Positions 1 to 6,040 of a stretch of DNA of 7,509 nt are shown piece by piece. The notes beneath the pieces were generated by a model. The model ran no database searches and had not been told where the DNA came from. It saw only the letters and a list, made by a program, of their open reading frames with translations. The translations under genes were made by a program, and so were the position numbers. How positions within the stretch are numbered: the stretch's first letter is position 1; the number at the start of each line of letters is the position of its first letter. The stretch comes from an uncultured Eubacteriales bacterium (GTDB lineage: Bacteria; Bacillota; Clostridia; Oscillospirales; Oscillospiraceae): the NCBI GenBank assembly GCA_900544945.1, contig UQXG01000112.1, positions 1 through 7,509 on the forward strand. Reading direction: 5' to 3'.

Positions 1-12
1 CCGTTTTTTCAT
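1..12 (-). CDS. 5' end of a gene cut by the window edge (MKKR...)
   Basis: Only four codons are visible: ATG AAA AAA CGG, read leftwards from position 12. A G-rich Shine-Dalgarno-like run (six G at about 22-27 on the plus strand as C) lies about eight bases upstream of the ATG. It can pair with the anti-SD if one G-U is allowed. A start of Met-Lys-Lys-Arg is common for secreted proteins and lipoproteins in Clostridia, but nothing beyond four residues can be seen, so no product is proposed. The gene lies downstream of a long structured noncoding stretch, which makes a regulated leader possible. Confidence 0.5.
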
Positions 13-67
13 AATGTACACCCCCCATATATTCAAGATTTTTCTAAAATCGGAATTGGTTTCGCTG

Positions 68-226
68 CTTTGTTCCGAAGGTGCCTCATTTCATGGAGTT
101 GAACATACTCTCCGGGGGCAATTTTCTTGTCCCGGCAAGAAAATTGATAAGTAAGCGGGCTCAAGGGGCGCTGCCGAAAAGCCGCCCACTTGAGAATCCC
201 CCGGCCGCATCGCCGGAAGTGCAAAG
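68..226 (-). ncRNA. Branched structured element, candidate small RNA or cis-regulatory leader
   Basis: Nested complementary segments form one coherent fold. The outer stem is 68-77 with 214-226 (10 bp, 3-nt bulge at 219-221). A 7-bp inner stem joins 112-118 (CCGGGGG) to 198-204 (CCCCCGG). Inside it are two hairpins: a perfect 11-bp stem 119-129/136-146 with a 6-nt loop, abutting the inner stem directly, and an 11-bp stem 160-170/183-194 with one bulged base. Together they make a three-way junction. A large asymmetric internal loop (78-111 against 205-213) separates outer and inner stems and contains a possible 4-bp hairpin at 96-110. No convincing ORF covers it. The minus strand is favoured because the element sits between a minus-strand gene and a minus-strand start codon, but the fold is symmetric enough that the plus strand is possible. 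I could not assign it to a known riboswitch class. It could also be a DNA-level palindromic repeat. Confidence 0.4.
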
Positions 227-251
227 GAATGTTTTGAGTTGCTATGGTGGT

Positions 252-279
252 ATTATCGGAAGTGCTCAGACAGAACGAA
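252..279 (-). promoter_or_regulatory. Weak candidate promoter upstream of the structured element
   Basis: On the minus strand a GATAAT box (252-257) is preceded, after 16 bases, by TTCGTT (274-279). The -10 box differs from TATAAT at one base, but the -35 box is poor and lies inside the hairpin that follows the upstream gene. If real, transcription would begin near 245, just outside the outer stem of the 68-226 element. This could be chance. Confidence 0.2.
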
Positions 280-297
280 GAGCCTTCGTTCTGCTGA
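266..297 (-). terminator. Hairpin directly after the last gene of the folate/XRE operon
   Basis: 271-280 and 284-293 form a perfect 10-bp stem with a 3-base loop, extended by 4 bp (266-269/294-297) with one bulged A. It begins two bases past the TAA stop that ends at 299. There is no clear T-run on the minus-strand 3' side, so it may be a weak or factor-assisted terminator, or a 3'-end stabilising hairpin, rather than a classical intrinsic terminator. Confidence 0.5.
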
Positions 298-298
298 C

Positions 299-913
299 TT
301 ATAGTGTTTCTAAGTATGCCTTTACGTCAAAGGGTTTCAGCTTTTCATCCTTGCGCAGATACAGGGGATGGTGGGGATGCCCCTTTTTTGTAATGGCTCC
401 GGCGCAGTACCAGCTGGCGCCGAATTCCTCCCCGGCGGCGACCAAGTCCCGGACGCAGTCGGGTAGATATTTCCGCTTTTCAATGATGGCTCCCCAGGCC
501 GCCCAGACGGCGGGGTGATCGGAAATGGAGAGAATATAGCGGAAGGCTTCCAGATTCTCCCGGTGCAGAGCCGGGTTATAGACCTTCTCCATATCGTCCG
601 GAGAGGTGGCCCGCTGGGCGTAGACATTGAACATGAGGAAGCTGTCGTAGCCGTTGCCCAGAGCGATCCGCTCCACGGACTTGAGGGTGTTGTCCAGGGC
701 ATCAGGCTTTGCCGTGGAGGGGTTGATGCCGATGCAGATCAAGGGATTTTTCCCCCTTGTGCCCAGCAGATACCGGTATTCCAAGTAGAAATTGGGGGCA
801 TAGAGCCACTTTTTAATGTCATATTCCGGGGATGGGGTATTGGCGGCGGCCAGAGCCTCCCGGAAGGTCAGCAGGGAAAGGGCAGAGGTAGGCGCGCTGG
901 GAATGTGAGCCAT
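299..913 (-). CDS. DUF1643-type protein of unknown function
   Basis: This is a 204-residue soluble protein starting at ATG 913. That start is favoured by a GGAGG seven bases upstream and by the TGATG overlap with the preceding gene's stop; the reading frame continues further upstream only inside that gene. The DUF1643 signature is visible: a beta-strand leading into INPST (residues 63-67), then a D-N-T segment (74-76) where the family has D-P-T, a helix, and FNVYAQRATSPDDM (95-108), where the family has its N-x-(F/Y)-A-x-R-(A/S)-T-x-P block. Later AWG (139-141) and GHPHHPLYL (178-186) match the family's conserved C-terminal Trp/Gly and G-x-P-x-H-P-L-Y region. The biochemical role of the family is not established as far as I know. 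It is the last gene of a four-gene operon and is followed at once by a hairpin. Confidence 0.8.
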   Translation of the reverse strand: MAHIPSAPTSALSLLTFREALAAANTPSPEYDIKKWLYAPNFYLEYRYLLGTRGKNPLICIGINPSTAKPDALDNTLKSVERIALGNGYDSFLMFNVYAQRATSPDDMEKVYNPALHRENLEAFRYILSISDHPAVWAAWGAIIEKRKYLPDCVRDLVAAGEEFGASWYCAGAITKKGHPHHPLYLRKDEKLKPFDVKAYLETL

Positions 914-1491
914 CAGACATCCTCCACGGTGGGGAACCACAGGCTCTGGCTGGGGTCGTGGAAGTCGCAGGCTTCCGGCTCCCGGCCGGTCTGGCGGCAC
1001 CAGCCGGCAAAGGCGGCGTCCAGGAAGGGGTAGACCCCGTCCATGGTGGACTGGAGGCTCAGAGTGCTCCCGTCCGACAGATACAGCTCAATGACCACAT
1101 TACCGCCCTGAATCAGATACAGCTTCTGGCCTCGAATCTGGTCGTAGCGATAGGTGACGGACTTTTTAGCGAATTTTGACAAAAGGAAGGTGTCCTGGTC
1201 ATAGAAAACGTCAAAGCTCAGGTAGAATACCGCCAGCCCGGCACCCATCAGCAGCACGATGATGCCGCCCCAGAGCAGAACCCGGTCTCCTTTGATTCCG
1301 GCGCAGATGGCCATAATGCCCAGAGCGGACAGAATCACGCCGAAAAGCCCATAGCGTTTGTTGGCCCGGACGGCCAGACCGCTCATGTGCTGAGCCTTAC
1401 TGCGGAACAGCTTGGCGAAGGTCTTGTCCACCAGGCGGCACAGGCCGAACACAATGGCGGCAACAAGAATAATGACGATGACAGTTGACAT
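913..1491 (-). CDS. Three-helix membrane protein with C-terminal PH-like beta domain, function unknown
   Basis: This is a 192-residue protein with AAGGAG five bases before its ATG, 26 bases after the folate gene. Hydrophobic segments at about residues 2-20, 47-66 and 70-92 predict an N-terminal anchor plus a helical hairpin, with a basic loop (about 22-46) between them. Residues about 93-168 alternate in a beta pattern (DVFYDQDTFLL, VTYRYDQIRG, KLYLIQGG, VVIELYLSDGSTLSLQ), ending in a helix with FLDAAFAGWCRQTG. This resembles small bacterial PH-like domains attached to membrane hairpins, an inference from pattern only. The C-terminal 20 residues look disordered. I do not recognise a named family. 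It overlaps the next gene by one base (TGATG), so the two are probably translationally coupled. Confidence 0.75.
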   Translation of the reverse strand: MSTVIVIILVAAIVFGLCRLVDKTFAKLFRSKAQHMSGLAVRANKRYGLFGVILSALGIMAICAGIKGDRVLLWGGIIVLLMGAGLAVFYLSFDVFYDQDTFLLSKFAKKSVTYRYDQIRGQKLYLIQGGNVVIELYLSDGSTLSLQSTMDGVYPFLDAAFAGWCRQTGREPEACDFHDPSQSLWFPTVEDV

Positions 1492-1517
1492 AACTTCTCC
1501 TTAAATGCAGCAATCTC

Positions 1518-2051
1518 TTATGCCCAGAGCACCATGTCCACGGGAATGTCGTGATCTTCCACGTCCAGCTTGGGCAGCATCTGAAATTCGTAGCAAAGAG
1601 CCAGGGTGGGGTGGTTGGGCTCCGCAGCCAGGAACTTATCGTAGAAGCCGCCGCCGTAGCCGATTCGGTGCCCCTGGGGGTCGAAGGCCAGTCCGGGCAT
1701 GAGCACCAGGGCGGTTTCGTCGTGAGCCACCGGCTCATCGGCGATGGGCTCAGGAATGCCCGCGTAGCCCTTGGCCACAGCGGTCAGGTCGTCCAGGTAC
1801 AGAAATTTCATTTCCTCCCCGTAGACCTTGGGCACAGCTACCTTTTTCCCATCCTTCAGAGCTCTTTCCAGCATGGGCACCGTGCGCACCTCCTGGTTGT
1901 AGGGCAGGTATCCGTAGATGGTTTTTGCGTTTTGGTAGGCGCGGCTGGCAAAGAACAGCCGGGCAAGCTTGGCACTCCGCTCTTCGATTTCCGCTTCCGT
2001 CATCGCCCGCTTCCGGGCGCGTATTTCCCGACGCAGTTCGGTTTTATCCAT
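1518..2051 (-). CDS. fau: 5-formyltetrahydrofolate cyclo-ligase
   Basis: This 177-residue cytoplasmic enzyme matches the 5-FCL/MTHFS family, which converts 5-formyl-tetrahydrofolate plus ATP to 5,10-methenyl-tetrahydrofolate, returning stored folate to one-carbon metabolism. Visible hallmarks are the basic N-terminal K-x-E-L-R-x-x-x-R-x-x-R-K-R helix (3-15), I-Y-G-Y-L-P-Y-x-x-E-V (45-55), and the diagnostic block MPGLAFDPQGHRIGYGGGFYD (118-138), followed by the usual C-terminal E-D-H-D-I-P-V-D (165-172). The ATG at 2051 has AAGGAG seven bases upstream; longer starts would run into the preceding gene's membrane region in another frame. It overlaps the stop of the XRE gene by eight bases. The E. 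coli homologue is fau (ygfA) and that of B. subtilis is yqgN. Length is at the short end of the normal family range, with no missing motif. Confidence 0.95.
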   Translation of the reverse strand: MDKTELRREIRARKRAMTEAEIEERSAKLARLFFASRAYQNAKTIYGYLPYNQEVRTVPMLERALKDGKKVAVPKVYGEEMKFLYLDDLTAVAKGYAGIPEPIADEPVAHDETALVLMPGLAFDPQGHRIGYGGGFYDKFLAAEPNHPTLALCYEFQMLPKLDVEDHDIPVDMVLWA

Positions 2052-2700
2052 TGGAATTCTCCTTTTTCTCGCTGCGGAACATCCGGAACCAGAGGAAAAT
2101 GGCAATCTGGCCGGGAATGCCCAGCAGGAACAGTTTCAGATAGGAAACCTGCAAAACCACCCGCAATGTCACATAAATGCTCAGAAGAGTGCCCCAGACG
2201 ATGGCACTGATGAGCATTTTGTTCCAGCGGAAATCGTGCCAGGCCGAGCGCAGACTCAGCAGTACGATGGCATTGGCGGGAATGGCGTAGAAAAACAGCA
2301 GACGGCTGTATTTTTCCAGAAAATCGAAGGGGGACATGAGCACGAAGGCCAGCAGCGCCACAAACCACACCAGGGTAGAGGACAGAGCCAGAATCACATT
2401 CTTATTGGCCTTGCGCTTGAGGGCCTTTTCCGAAACCTGGGTCATGGCCTTCTCCAGGGTACCCGGGTTTCCCGGCAGAGCCTCCGGGTCGGTCAGAAGA
2501 TCATTGACGGTGATGCCGAACTGAGCCGCCAGCTGCATCAGGGTCAGCACATCGGGGATGGACTCCCCCCGCTCCCATTTGGAAACCGCCTTGTCGGAAT
2601 AATTCAGTTTTTCCGCCAGTGCCAGCTGGGTCAGACCTGCCCGCTTGCGATAGGCGGCGATATTGGCTCCAATCTGATATTTCAGCTTCTCGTCGTCCAT
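2044..2700 (-). CDS. XRE-family regulator with four-helix membrane tail
   Basis: This is a 218-residue protein. Residues about 8-70 form a Cro/C1-type helix-turn-helix: an R-K-x-x-G-L-T-Q-x-x-L-A-E-K-L core (18-32), recognition helix SDKAVSKWERG (35-45), then IPDVLTLMQLAAQFGITVNDLL. After a charged linker (71-100) come four hydrophobic segments at about 102-122, 133-151, 161-183 and 188-206, with a basic tail. It is thus a DNA-binding domain tethered to the membrane, a design common in Clostridia; the signal sensed is unknown. The ATG at 2700 is chosen because GGAGG lies seven bases upstream and the HTH begins right after it. In-frame ATGs at about 2718 and 2757 lack good spacing. It is the first gene of the operon and has its own promoter, so autoregulation is plausible but not shown. 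Confidence 0.9.
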   Translation of the reverse strand: MDDEKLKYQIGANIAAYRKRAGLTQLALAEKLNYSDKAVSKWERGESIPDVLTLMQLAAQFGITVNDLLTDPEALPGNPGTLEKAMTQVSEKALKRKANKNVILALSSTLVWFVALLAFVLMSPFDFLEKYSRLLFFYAIPANAIVLLSLRSAWHDFRWNKMLISAIVWGTLLSIYVTLRVVLQVSYLKLFLLGIPGQIAIFLWFRMFRSEKKENSNG

Positions 2701-2728
2701 GTTTTCCCTCCAAGTCATTGTCCCCTCT

Positions 2729-2757
2729 AGCATATCACAAAAAACCGGGATTTGCAA
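2729..2757 (-). promoter_or_regulatory. Sigma-A-type promoter of the XRE/folate operon
   Basis: On the minus strand, TTGCAA (2752-2757) and TATGCT (2729-2734) are separated by exactly 17 bases; each box matches four of six consensus positions. It lies about 30 bases upstream of the XRE start, directly after the moxR stop codon. No clear terminator separates moxR from it, so read-through from the MoxR operon is also possible. The TTGCAA box is itself a palindrome. Confidence 0.6.
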
Positions 2758-2772
2758 CCAAAAACCGCAGTG

Positions 2773-4266
2773 CTACAGGGCATCCTGGCAGGCCTTGCGA
2801 AGAGCGGCCTGACGCTTGTGGTACAGAAGACACTCAGCCTGGCGCAGGTAGCCGGGGCAGCCGTGAAGCCGGATGAATTCCTGGGCGGCGGGGAGCTTGC
2901 TCAGGCCGGTGACCAGCAGATTCATTTCCTGCCGATTCCCGAAGCTGTCCTCAGCGAACCGGAAGGCGTTGTCTAAGCCTCGGGAGACGGATTCCACTGC
3001 CGCCGCCCGGGCGGAAACATCCTGCGCAAACTGGGCTTTCAGGCAGGGAAATAACAGTTCACCGGTCTGCCGCCGCTCCCGGGCGGCGGCACCCATGGCT
3101 TCCAGTCGGTTCAGTACCCACCGCTCCACCAGAGCGTCTTTTCGGGAAATCAGGCCGTTTTCCTCCTTGACTGCCAGGGCCTTTTCGGCCGCAGCGAGAA
3201 AATCCGCCAAGGATGGATTCTGTCCCCGGAACCGCTTCAGCATTTCGTGCAGCCGCACCGTCCGGACATCCAGGGTTTCGTAAGTCCGCAGACGAGCCGC
3301 CAGTCCCTCCAGCAAGAGATTGACCACGCTGACACCCTCGTCCAAGCCGCCGGAAGAGGCCATGGCGGCCTTTTCCCGGTACTGCGCCTCGGTCAGTGTG
3401 CCCTCCAGCAGATCGGAAATGCCGTAGTCGGTGCCATATTTTCGGTACAGCCGCCAGTAGGCGGCAAAATCCCGGGCGGTATCGGCCTTGTGCAGGTATT
3501 CAAAAATCAGTTCCTCCGTTACGGGAAGGACGTGGGAGGCGTAGCTTTCCAGCAGCCGGGACAGATCCTCCCAGCCCCGGGCGGTGACGAAGGACAGCTC
3601 TCCGTCCTTCCGGGTCACGGCGTAGAACCGATCGGGCTTCACCGTGAGATACGACAGAACGGCTCCGGGAAGCTGCCGCTGGCGGGCATAGTCCAGCCAG
3701 ACGGAAAGGTCGGCCTCCACCTGGATCTGCCGAACCCGATCCAGGGTCACCACGTCAAATTCCCGGACGGACTTGTTATATTCCGGCGGATTCCCTGCGG
3801 CTACCACCACCCAGCCCGCAGGCAGACGATGGGTGCCGAAGGTCTTGTTCTGCAAAAACTGGAGCATGGTGGGAGCCAGAGTCTCCGACACACAGTTGAT
3901 TTCGTCCAGAAACAGAATGCCCTCCGGCGTTCCCGTCCGCTCCATGGCATCGTAAACCGAGGCGATGATTTCGCTCATGGTGTATTCCGTCACGGTAACG
4001 GAAAGACCGCCGTAGTGCTTTTCCACCAGCCGAGGCAGGCCGATGGCACTTTGCCGGGTGTGATGGGACAGGGTGTAGGACACCAGATTCACGGCGCAGT
4101 CTTTTGCCGCCTGCTCCAAAATGGCGGTTTTGCCAATGCCGGGAGGGCCTATCAGCAGCAGTGGCCGCTGATGGGCCGCCGGAAACAGGTACTGGCCTTC
4201 CCCGTCCTTCTCAAGATAGGCCTGTACCGTGCGGATGATTTCTTCTTTTGCTTCCTGAATGTTCAT
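2773..4266 (-). CDS. MoxR-type AAA+ ATPase
   Basis: This is a 497-residue cytoplasmic ATPase. Walker A is GPPGIGKT (40-47), Walker B ILFLDE (117-122), sensor 1 the Asn of AAGNP (Asn159), the arginine-finger region DRVRQI (176-181), and a sensor-2 Arg in FVTARGWEDL (about 230). MoxR family ATPases act as chaperone-like remodellers together with VWA-domain partners, and here the VWA partner is the gene just upstream. Residues about 290-497 form a long, mostly helical extension beyond the AAA+ lid that I cannot assign; it may bind the partner or substrate. The ATG at 4266 has AGGAG six bases upstream, and this site overlaps the TAG stop of the VWA gene, so the two are co-expressed. All ATPase residues look intact. 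No terminator is obvious after the stop. Confidence 0.9.
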   Translation of the reverse strand: MNIQEAKEEIIRTVQAYLEKDGEGQYLFPAAHQRPLLLIGPPGIGKTAILEQAAKDCAVNLVSYTLSHHTRQSAIGLPRLVEKHYGGLSVTVTEYTMSEIIASVYDAMERTGTPEGILFLDEINCVSETLAPTMLQFLQNKTFGTHRLPAGWVVVAAGNPPEYNKSVREFDVVTLDRVRQIQVEADLSVWLDYARQRQLPGAVLSYLTVKPDRFYAVTRKDGELSFVTARGWEDLSRLLESYASHVLPVTEELIFEYLHKADTARDFAAYWRLYRKYGTDYGISDLLEGTLTEAQYREKAAMASSGGLDEGVSVVNLLLEGLAARLRTYETLDVRTVRLHEMLKRFRGQNPSLADFLAAAEKALAVKEENGLISRKDALVERWVLNRLEAMGAAARERRQTGELLFPCLKAQFAQDVSARAAAVESVSRGLDNAFRFAEDSFGNRQEMNLLVTGLSKLPAAQEFIRLHGCPGYLRQAECLLYHKRQAALRKACQDAL

Positions 4267-4275
4267 AGTCGGCTC

Positions 4276-5481
4276 CTAGATTTGAAAACAGTGAGCCCAT
4301 TTGGGCACCAGCTCCGGGTGACCGGAGTCTTTCAGCAGAACGAAGGCCGTTTCGTAATCCGGCGGCTGGGTAGGGTAGAATCCGTCCCCATCGGTAAAAT
4401 AGAGCAAGGCCCGGAGACGTTTCAGCTGCCGGGTTTGCCGCAGTTTTTCCACATAGTTGAATACCGGGGTGAAATCCGTGCCGCCCCGGCCCTGAATGAC
4501 CACCTTTTGGGCGTAATCCAGCCAGTCCTCCCGGCATTGAATCCGTGTCACATCCTGGATAACACAGTCACATTGGAGAAAATACACGTTCATTTTCCGA
4601 AAGAAATTCTCCTGATTGGATAACAGCTTCCAGGTTTCCGCCAGAAACCGGCTGACGGTTTCCTTGTCGCAGGAGCCGGAGGTATCGATGGCGATGACCA
4701 GCTCCTCCAGCCGCCGAACCTCCTGATACTCCAGCGGCTCCAGGAAGGGGGTACCCAGGTCGAGCCCCAGCCGGTAATAGGCGTAGTCGAAGCTCTGCAT
4801 ATCCAGCTGCATTTCCTCCCGGAGTTCGGCAAAGCGTTCCAGATATCTTCGGTAGTCAAACTGTCCGGCTTGCGCGTCCTCCGCGTCTTCCAGCCCGGCA
4901 CCGGCAGTGTGCCCCCGCTTGCCGGCCCCGGTCTTGCCCCCAGCGGCAGCCAGCAGAAGAGTTTCCCATTTCCGGCGACTCGTCTCCCCGGGGGCGTCCT
5001 TCCAGCTGCTGTGGTCATCAAAAGCATAAGGGCTTCCGTCAAAGTCCGGGGCGTTCTCCCGGAGATAGCCGTAAATCTGCTGGGCGGTGAGGGGTTGCCT
5101 GCCCAGTTCCGGGAGAATGGGCGGCTTTTTCTCCCATCCGGGGAGGGCCAAGCTCTCGATGATCCGATCCACAGTCAGGTCGCAGGCGGTATCCCAGAGA
5201 GCTTCCCCGGCGTGGTCACTGAAGGGGTGCAGATACAGGCAGTGCAGCAGCATATGCAGGAATCCCCGGAGCAGAGCCTCCGGCTGTGCGGCGTATATTC
5301 GCAGCAGGTCTTCCGGACGAAATCGGGCTGCGCCGTCCTCCAGACGAAAGCTGGGCTTTTCGTCCGGTTTCCAGGGTAGAGCTGCCAACGCTCCGCCTAA
5401 TTGCGGAAGGGCATCCAGAAGCTGCTGCCGGGTCAGTTCCAGCACCTGGGCGCACAGAGAGTGCTTTTCACTGCCGGTCAT
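4276..5481 (-). CDS. VWA-like protein with N-terminal zincin-like domain (DUF2201/COG3864 type)
   Basis: This 401-residue protein begins at ATG 5481, which overlaps the preceding stop as ATGA. Residues about 10-150 look like the putative metallopeptidase domain of the DUF2201 family: LRGFLHMLLHCLYLHPF (71-87) is in the place of HExxH, followed by the WDTACDLTVDRII helix (96-108) that supplies the third ligand in relatives. Here H76 and H80 remain but the catalytic Glu is Met77, so peptidase activity is doubtful. A Gly/Ala-rich linker (about 165-205) follows. The C-terminal VWA-like domain (about 260-401) keeps a full MIDAS: DTSGS (266-270), the Thr of GGTD (335) and the Asp of FTDGD (364). 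VWA domains bind partners through a metal ion. The AAA+ gene downstream is its expected partner. An in-frame extension up to 5931 is open but would overlap the first gene and lacks a start signal. Confidence 0.88.
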   Translation of the reverse strand: MTGSEKHSLCAQVLELTRQQLLDALPQLGGALAALPWKPDEKPSFRLEDGAARFRPEDLLRIYAAQPEALLRGFLHMLLHCLYLHPFSDHAGEALWDTACDLTVDRIIESLALPGWEKKPPILPELGRQPLTAQQIYGYLRENAPDFDGSPYAFDDHSSWKDAPGETSRRKWETLLLAAAGGKTGAGKRGHTAGAGLEDAEDAQAGQFDYRRYLERFAELREEMQLDMQSFDYAYYRLGLDLGTPFLEPLEYQEVRRLEELVIAIDTSGSCDKETVSRFLAETWKLLSNQENFFRKMNVYFLQCDCVIQDVTRIQCREDWLDYAQKVVIQGRGGTDFTPVFNYVEKLRQTRQLKRLRALLYFTDGDGFYPTQPPDYETAFVLLKDSGHPELVPKWAHCFQI

Positions 5482-5825
5482 AGGGAAAAGTCCCGATCCG
5501 AAAAGCCCACCAGCTCCGCTTTCCGGCGCAGAAGCAGCACGAAGCCCTCGGTGGATTTCAGGGAGATCGCCAGGCTCAGGCCGTCCTCCAGAAGCCCCGC
5601 AGTGAGCCAGCCCTGCTCTAGCAGTTGTTCCAGCTCCTCCGTCCGACCTTCCCGCAGAAGCAGCTCCATGGCAGGCCGCAGCCGCAGCCGCAAATAGGAT
5701 TCTAAGGCCTGCTTTTGAGTTTCGCCCGCCAGTCCGGAGAAATAGCCTTCCAGCGCCAGTTCCAGCCGCACGTCCTCCCGGGACGCGGACTGAAATTTCT
5801 GAAACAAAACATCCGCTTCCGACAC
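5478..5825 (-). CDS. Small helical protein, first gene of the MoxR/VWA operon
   Basis: This 115-residue acidic protein starts at GTG 5825; AGGAGG lies eight bases upstream, which fixes the start. It has no signal peptide or membrane segment. It appears all-helical: about 15-50 (VRLELALEGYF, QKQALESYLRLRLR), then pairs of short helices in ELEQLLEQGWLTAGLLEDGLSLAISLKSTEGFVLLLRRKAEL (64-105). The second half resembles ankyrin-like or other alpha-helical repeats, in which a W-L-T turn is followed by a helix pair and LLRRKAE. I know no named family. It overlaps the VWA gene by four bases (ATGA), which argues for coupled translation in a fixed ratio and for a role as adaptor or third subunit of the MoxR/VWA module (inference). 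Confidence 0.8.
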   Translation of the reverse strand: MSEADVLFQKFQSASREDVRLELALEGYFSGLAGETQKQALESYLRLRLRPAMELLLREGRTEELEQLLEQGWLTAGLLEDGLSLAISLKSTEGFVLLLRRKAELVGFSDRDFSL

Positions 5826-5857
5826 TTGCTTTCCCTCCTACGCCAAATGTTTTCCCT

Positions 5858-5886
5858 ATCATAGCACAGATTTTCCGGGCATACAA
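5858..5886 (-). promoter_or_regulatory. Promoter of the MoxR/VWA operon (extended -10)
   Basis: On the minus strand, TATGAT (5858-5863) matches five of six -10 positions and is preceded by TGC, an extended -10. TTGTAT (5881-5886) lies 17 bases upstream as a weak -35. It stands just after the glmM terminator and about 30 bases before the GTG start, so the operon is an independent transcription unit. Confidence 0.65.
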
Positions 5887-5900
5887 CCGGAGAATCGGAA

Positions 5901-5940
5901 AAATGCGGGGTGCTGCAGATCCCTGCAACACCCCGCATTT
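5901..5940. terminator. Strong hairpin terminator, probably bidirectional
   Basis: 5901-5912 and 5929-5940 form a perfect 12-bp stem, continued inside by a 5-bp TGCAG/CTGCA stem after one mismatch and closed by a short loop. On the minus strand the stem ends in ATTTTT, suitable for ending glmM transcription. On the plus strand a T-run (5944-5950) follows, so it could also stop transcription from the left. Confidence 0.85.
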
Positions 5941-5962
5941 CGTATTTTTTACGTCTTGTGGA

Positions 5963-6012
5963 TGTAGGGGCGGTCAATGGCCGCCCGCGGGCGACGAATC
6001 GTCGTCCCTACA
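5963..6012. repeat. REP-like branched palindrome
   Basis: Seven-base ends TGTAGGG (5963-5969) and CCCTACA (6006-6012) are inverted repeats. Inside lie two hairpins: GGGCGG/CCGCCC (5968-5973/5981-5986, sharing bases with the outer stem) and CGACGA/TCGTCG (5992-5997/5999-6004). The result is a compact cruciform of about 50 bases between a stop codon and a terminator. Its look (GTAGGGGCGG...CGTCGTCCCTAC) resembles short interspersed palindromes I recall from gut Oscillospiraceae genomes; only one copy lies in this window. Confidence 0.65.
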
Positions 6013-6040
6013 AATGCGTTCGATAGATTTACTGCTATCC

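Noticed and set aside
119..146. Perfect 11-bp hairpin as a stand-alone terminator
   Set aside because: No T-run follows on either strand, and the hairpin stacks on the 112-118/198-204 stem, so it is better read as part of the larger fold.
13..298. Known riboswitch classes (THF, TPP, cobalamin, c-di-GMP, T-box) in the leader
   Set aside because: I looked for their conserved core motifs on the minus strand and found none, in spite of the strong secondary structure.
81..518. Plus-strand ORF of 145 codons over the noncoding region and DUF1643 gene
   Set aside because: Runs through the structured hairpins and antisense to a recognisable gene, with no ribosome binding site or domain.
299..1000. 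Extended 233-residue form of the DUF1643 protein
   Set aside because: The extension overlaps the preceding gene, is Pro/Arg/Gly-rich shadow sequence, and lacks the GGAGG that precedes the ATG at 913.
3247..4623. Long plus-strand ORF (458 codons) opposite the MoxR and VWA genes
   Set aside because: It lies antisense to genes with intact ATPase and VWA motifs, its protein has no recognisable domain, and it looks like an antisense shadow of codon-biased GC-rich genes.
4276..5931. Extended 551-residue form of the VWA protein
   Set aside because: The extra N-terminus is the alternate frame of the 115-residue gene, reads as low-complexity Gly/Ala/Arg, and would start within the terminator upstream of the promoter. 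The ATGA start at 5481 fits better.
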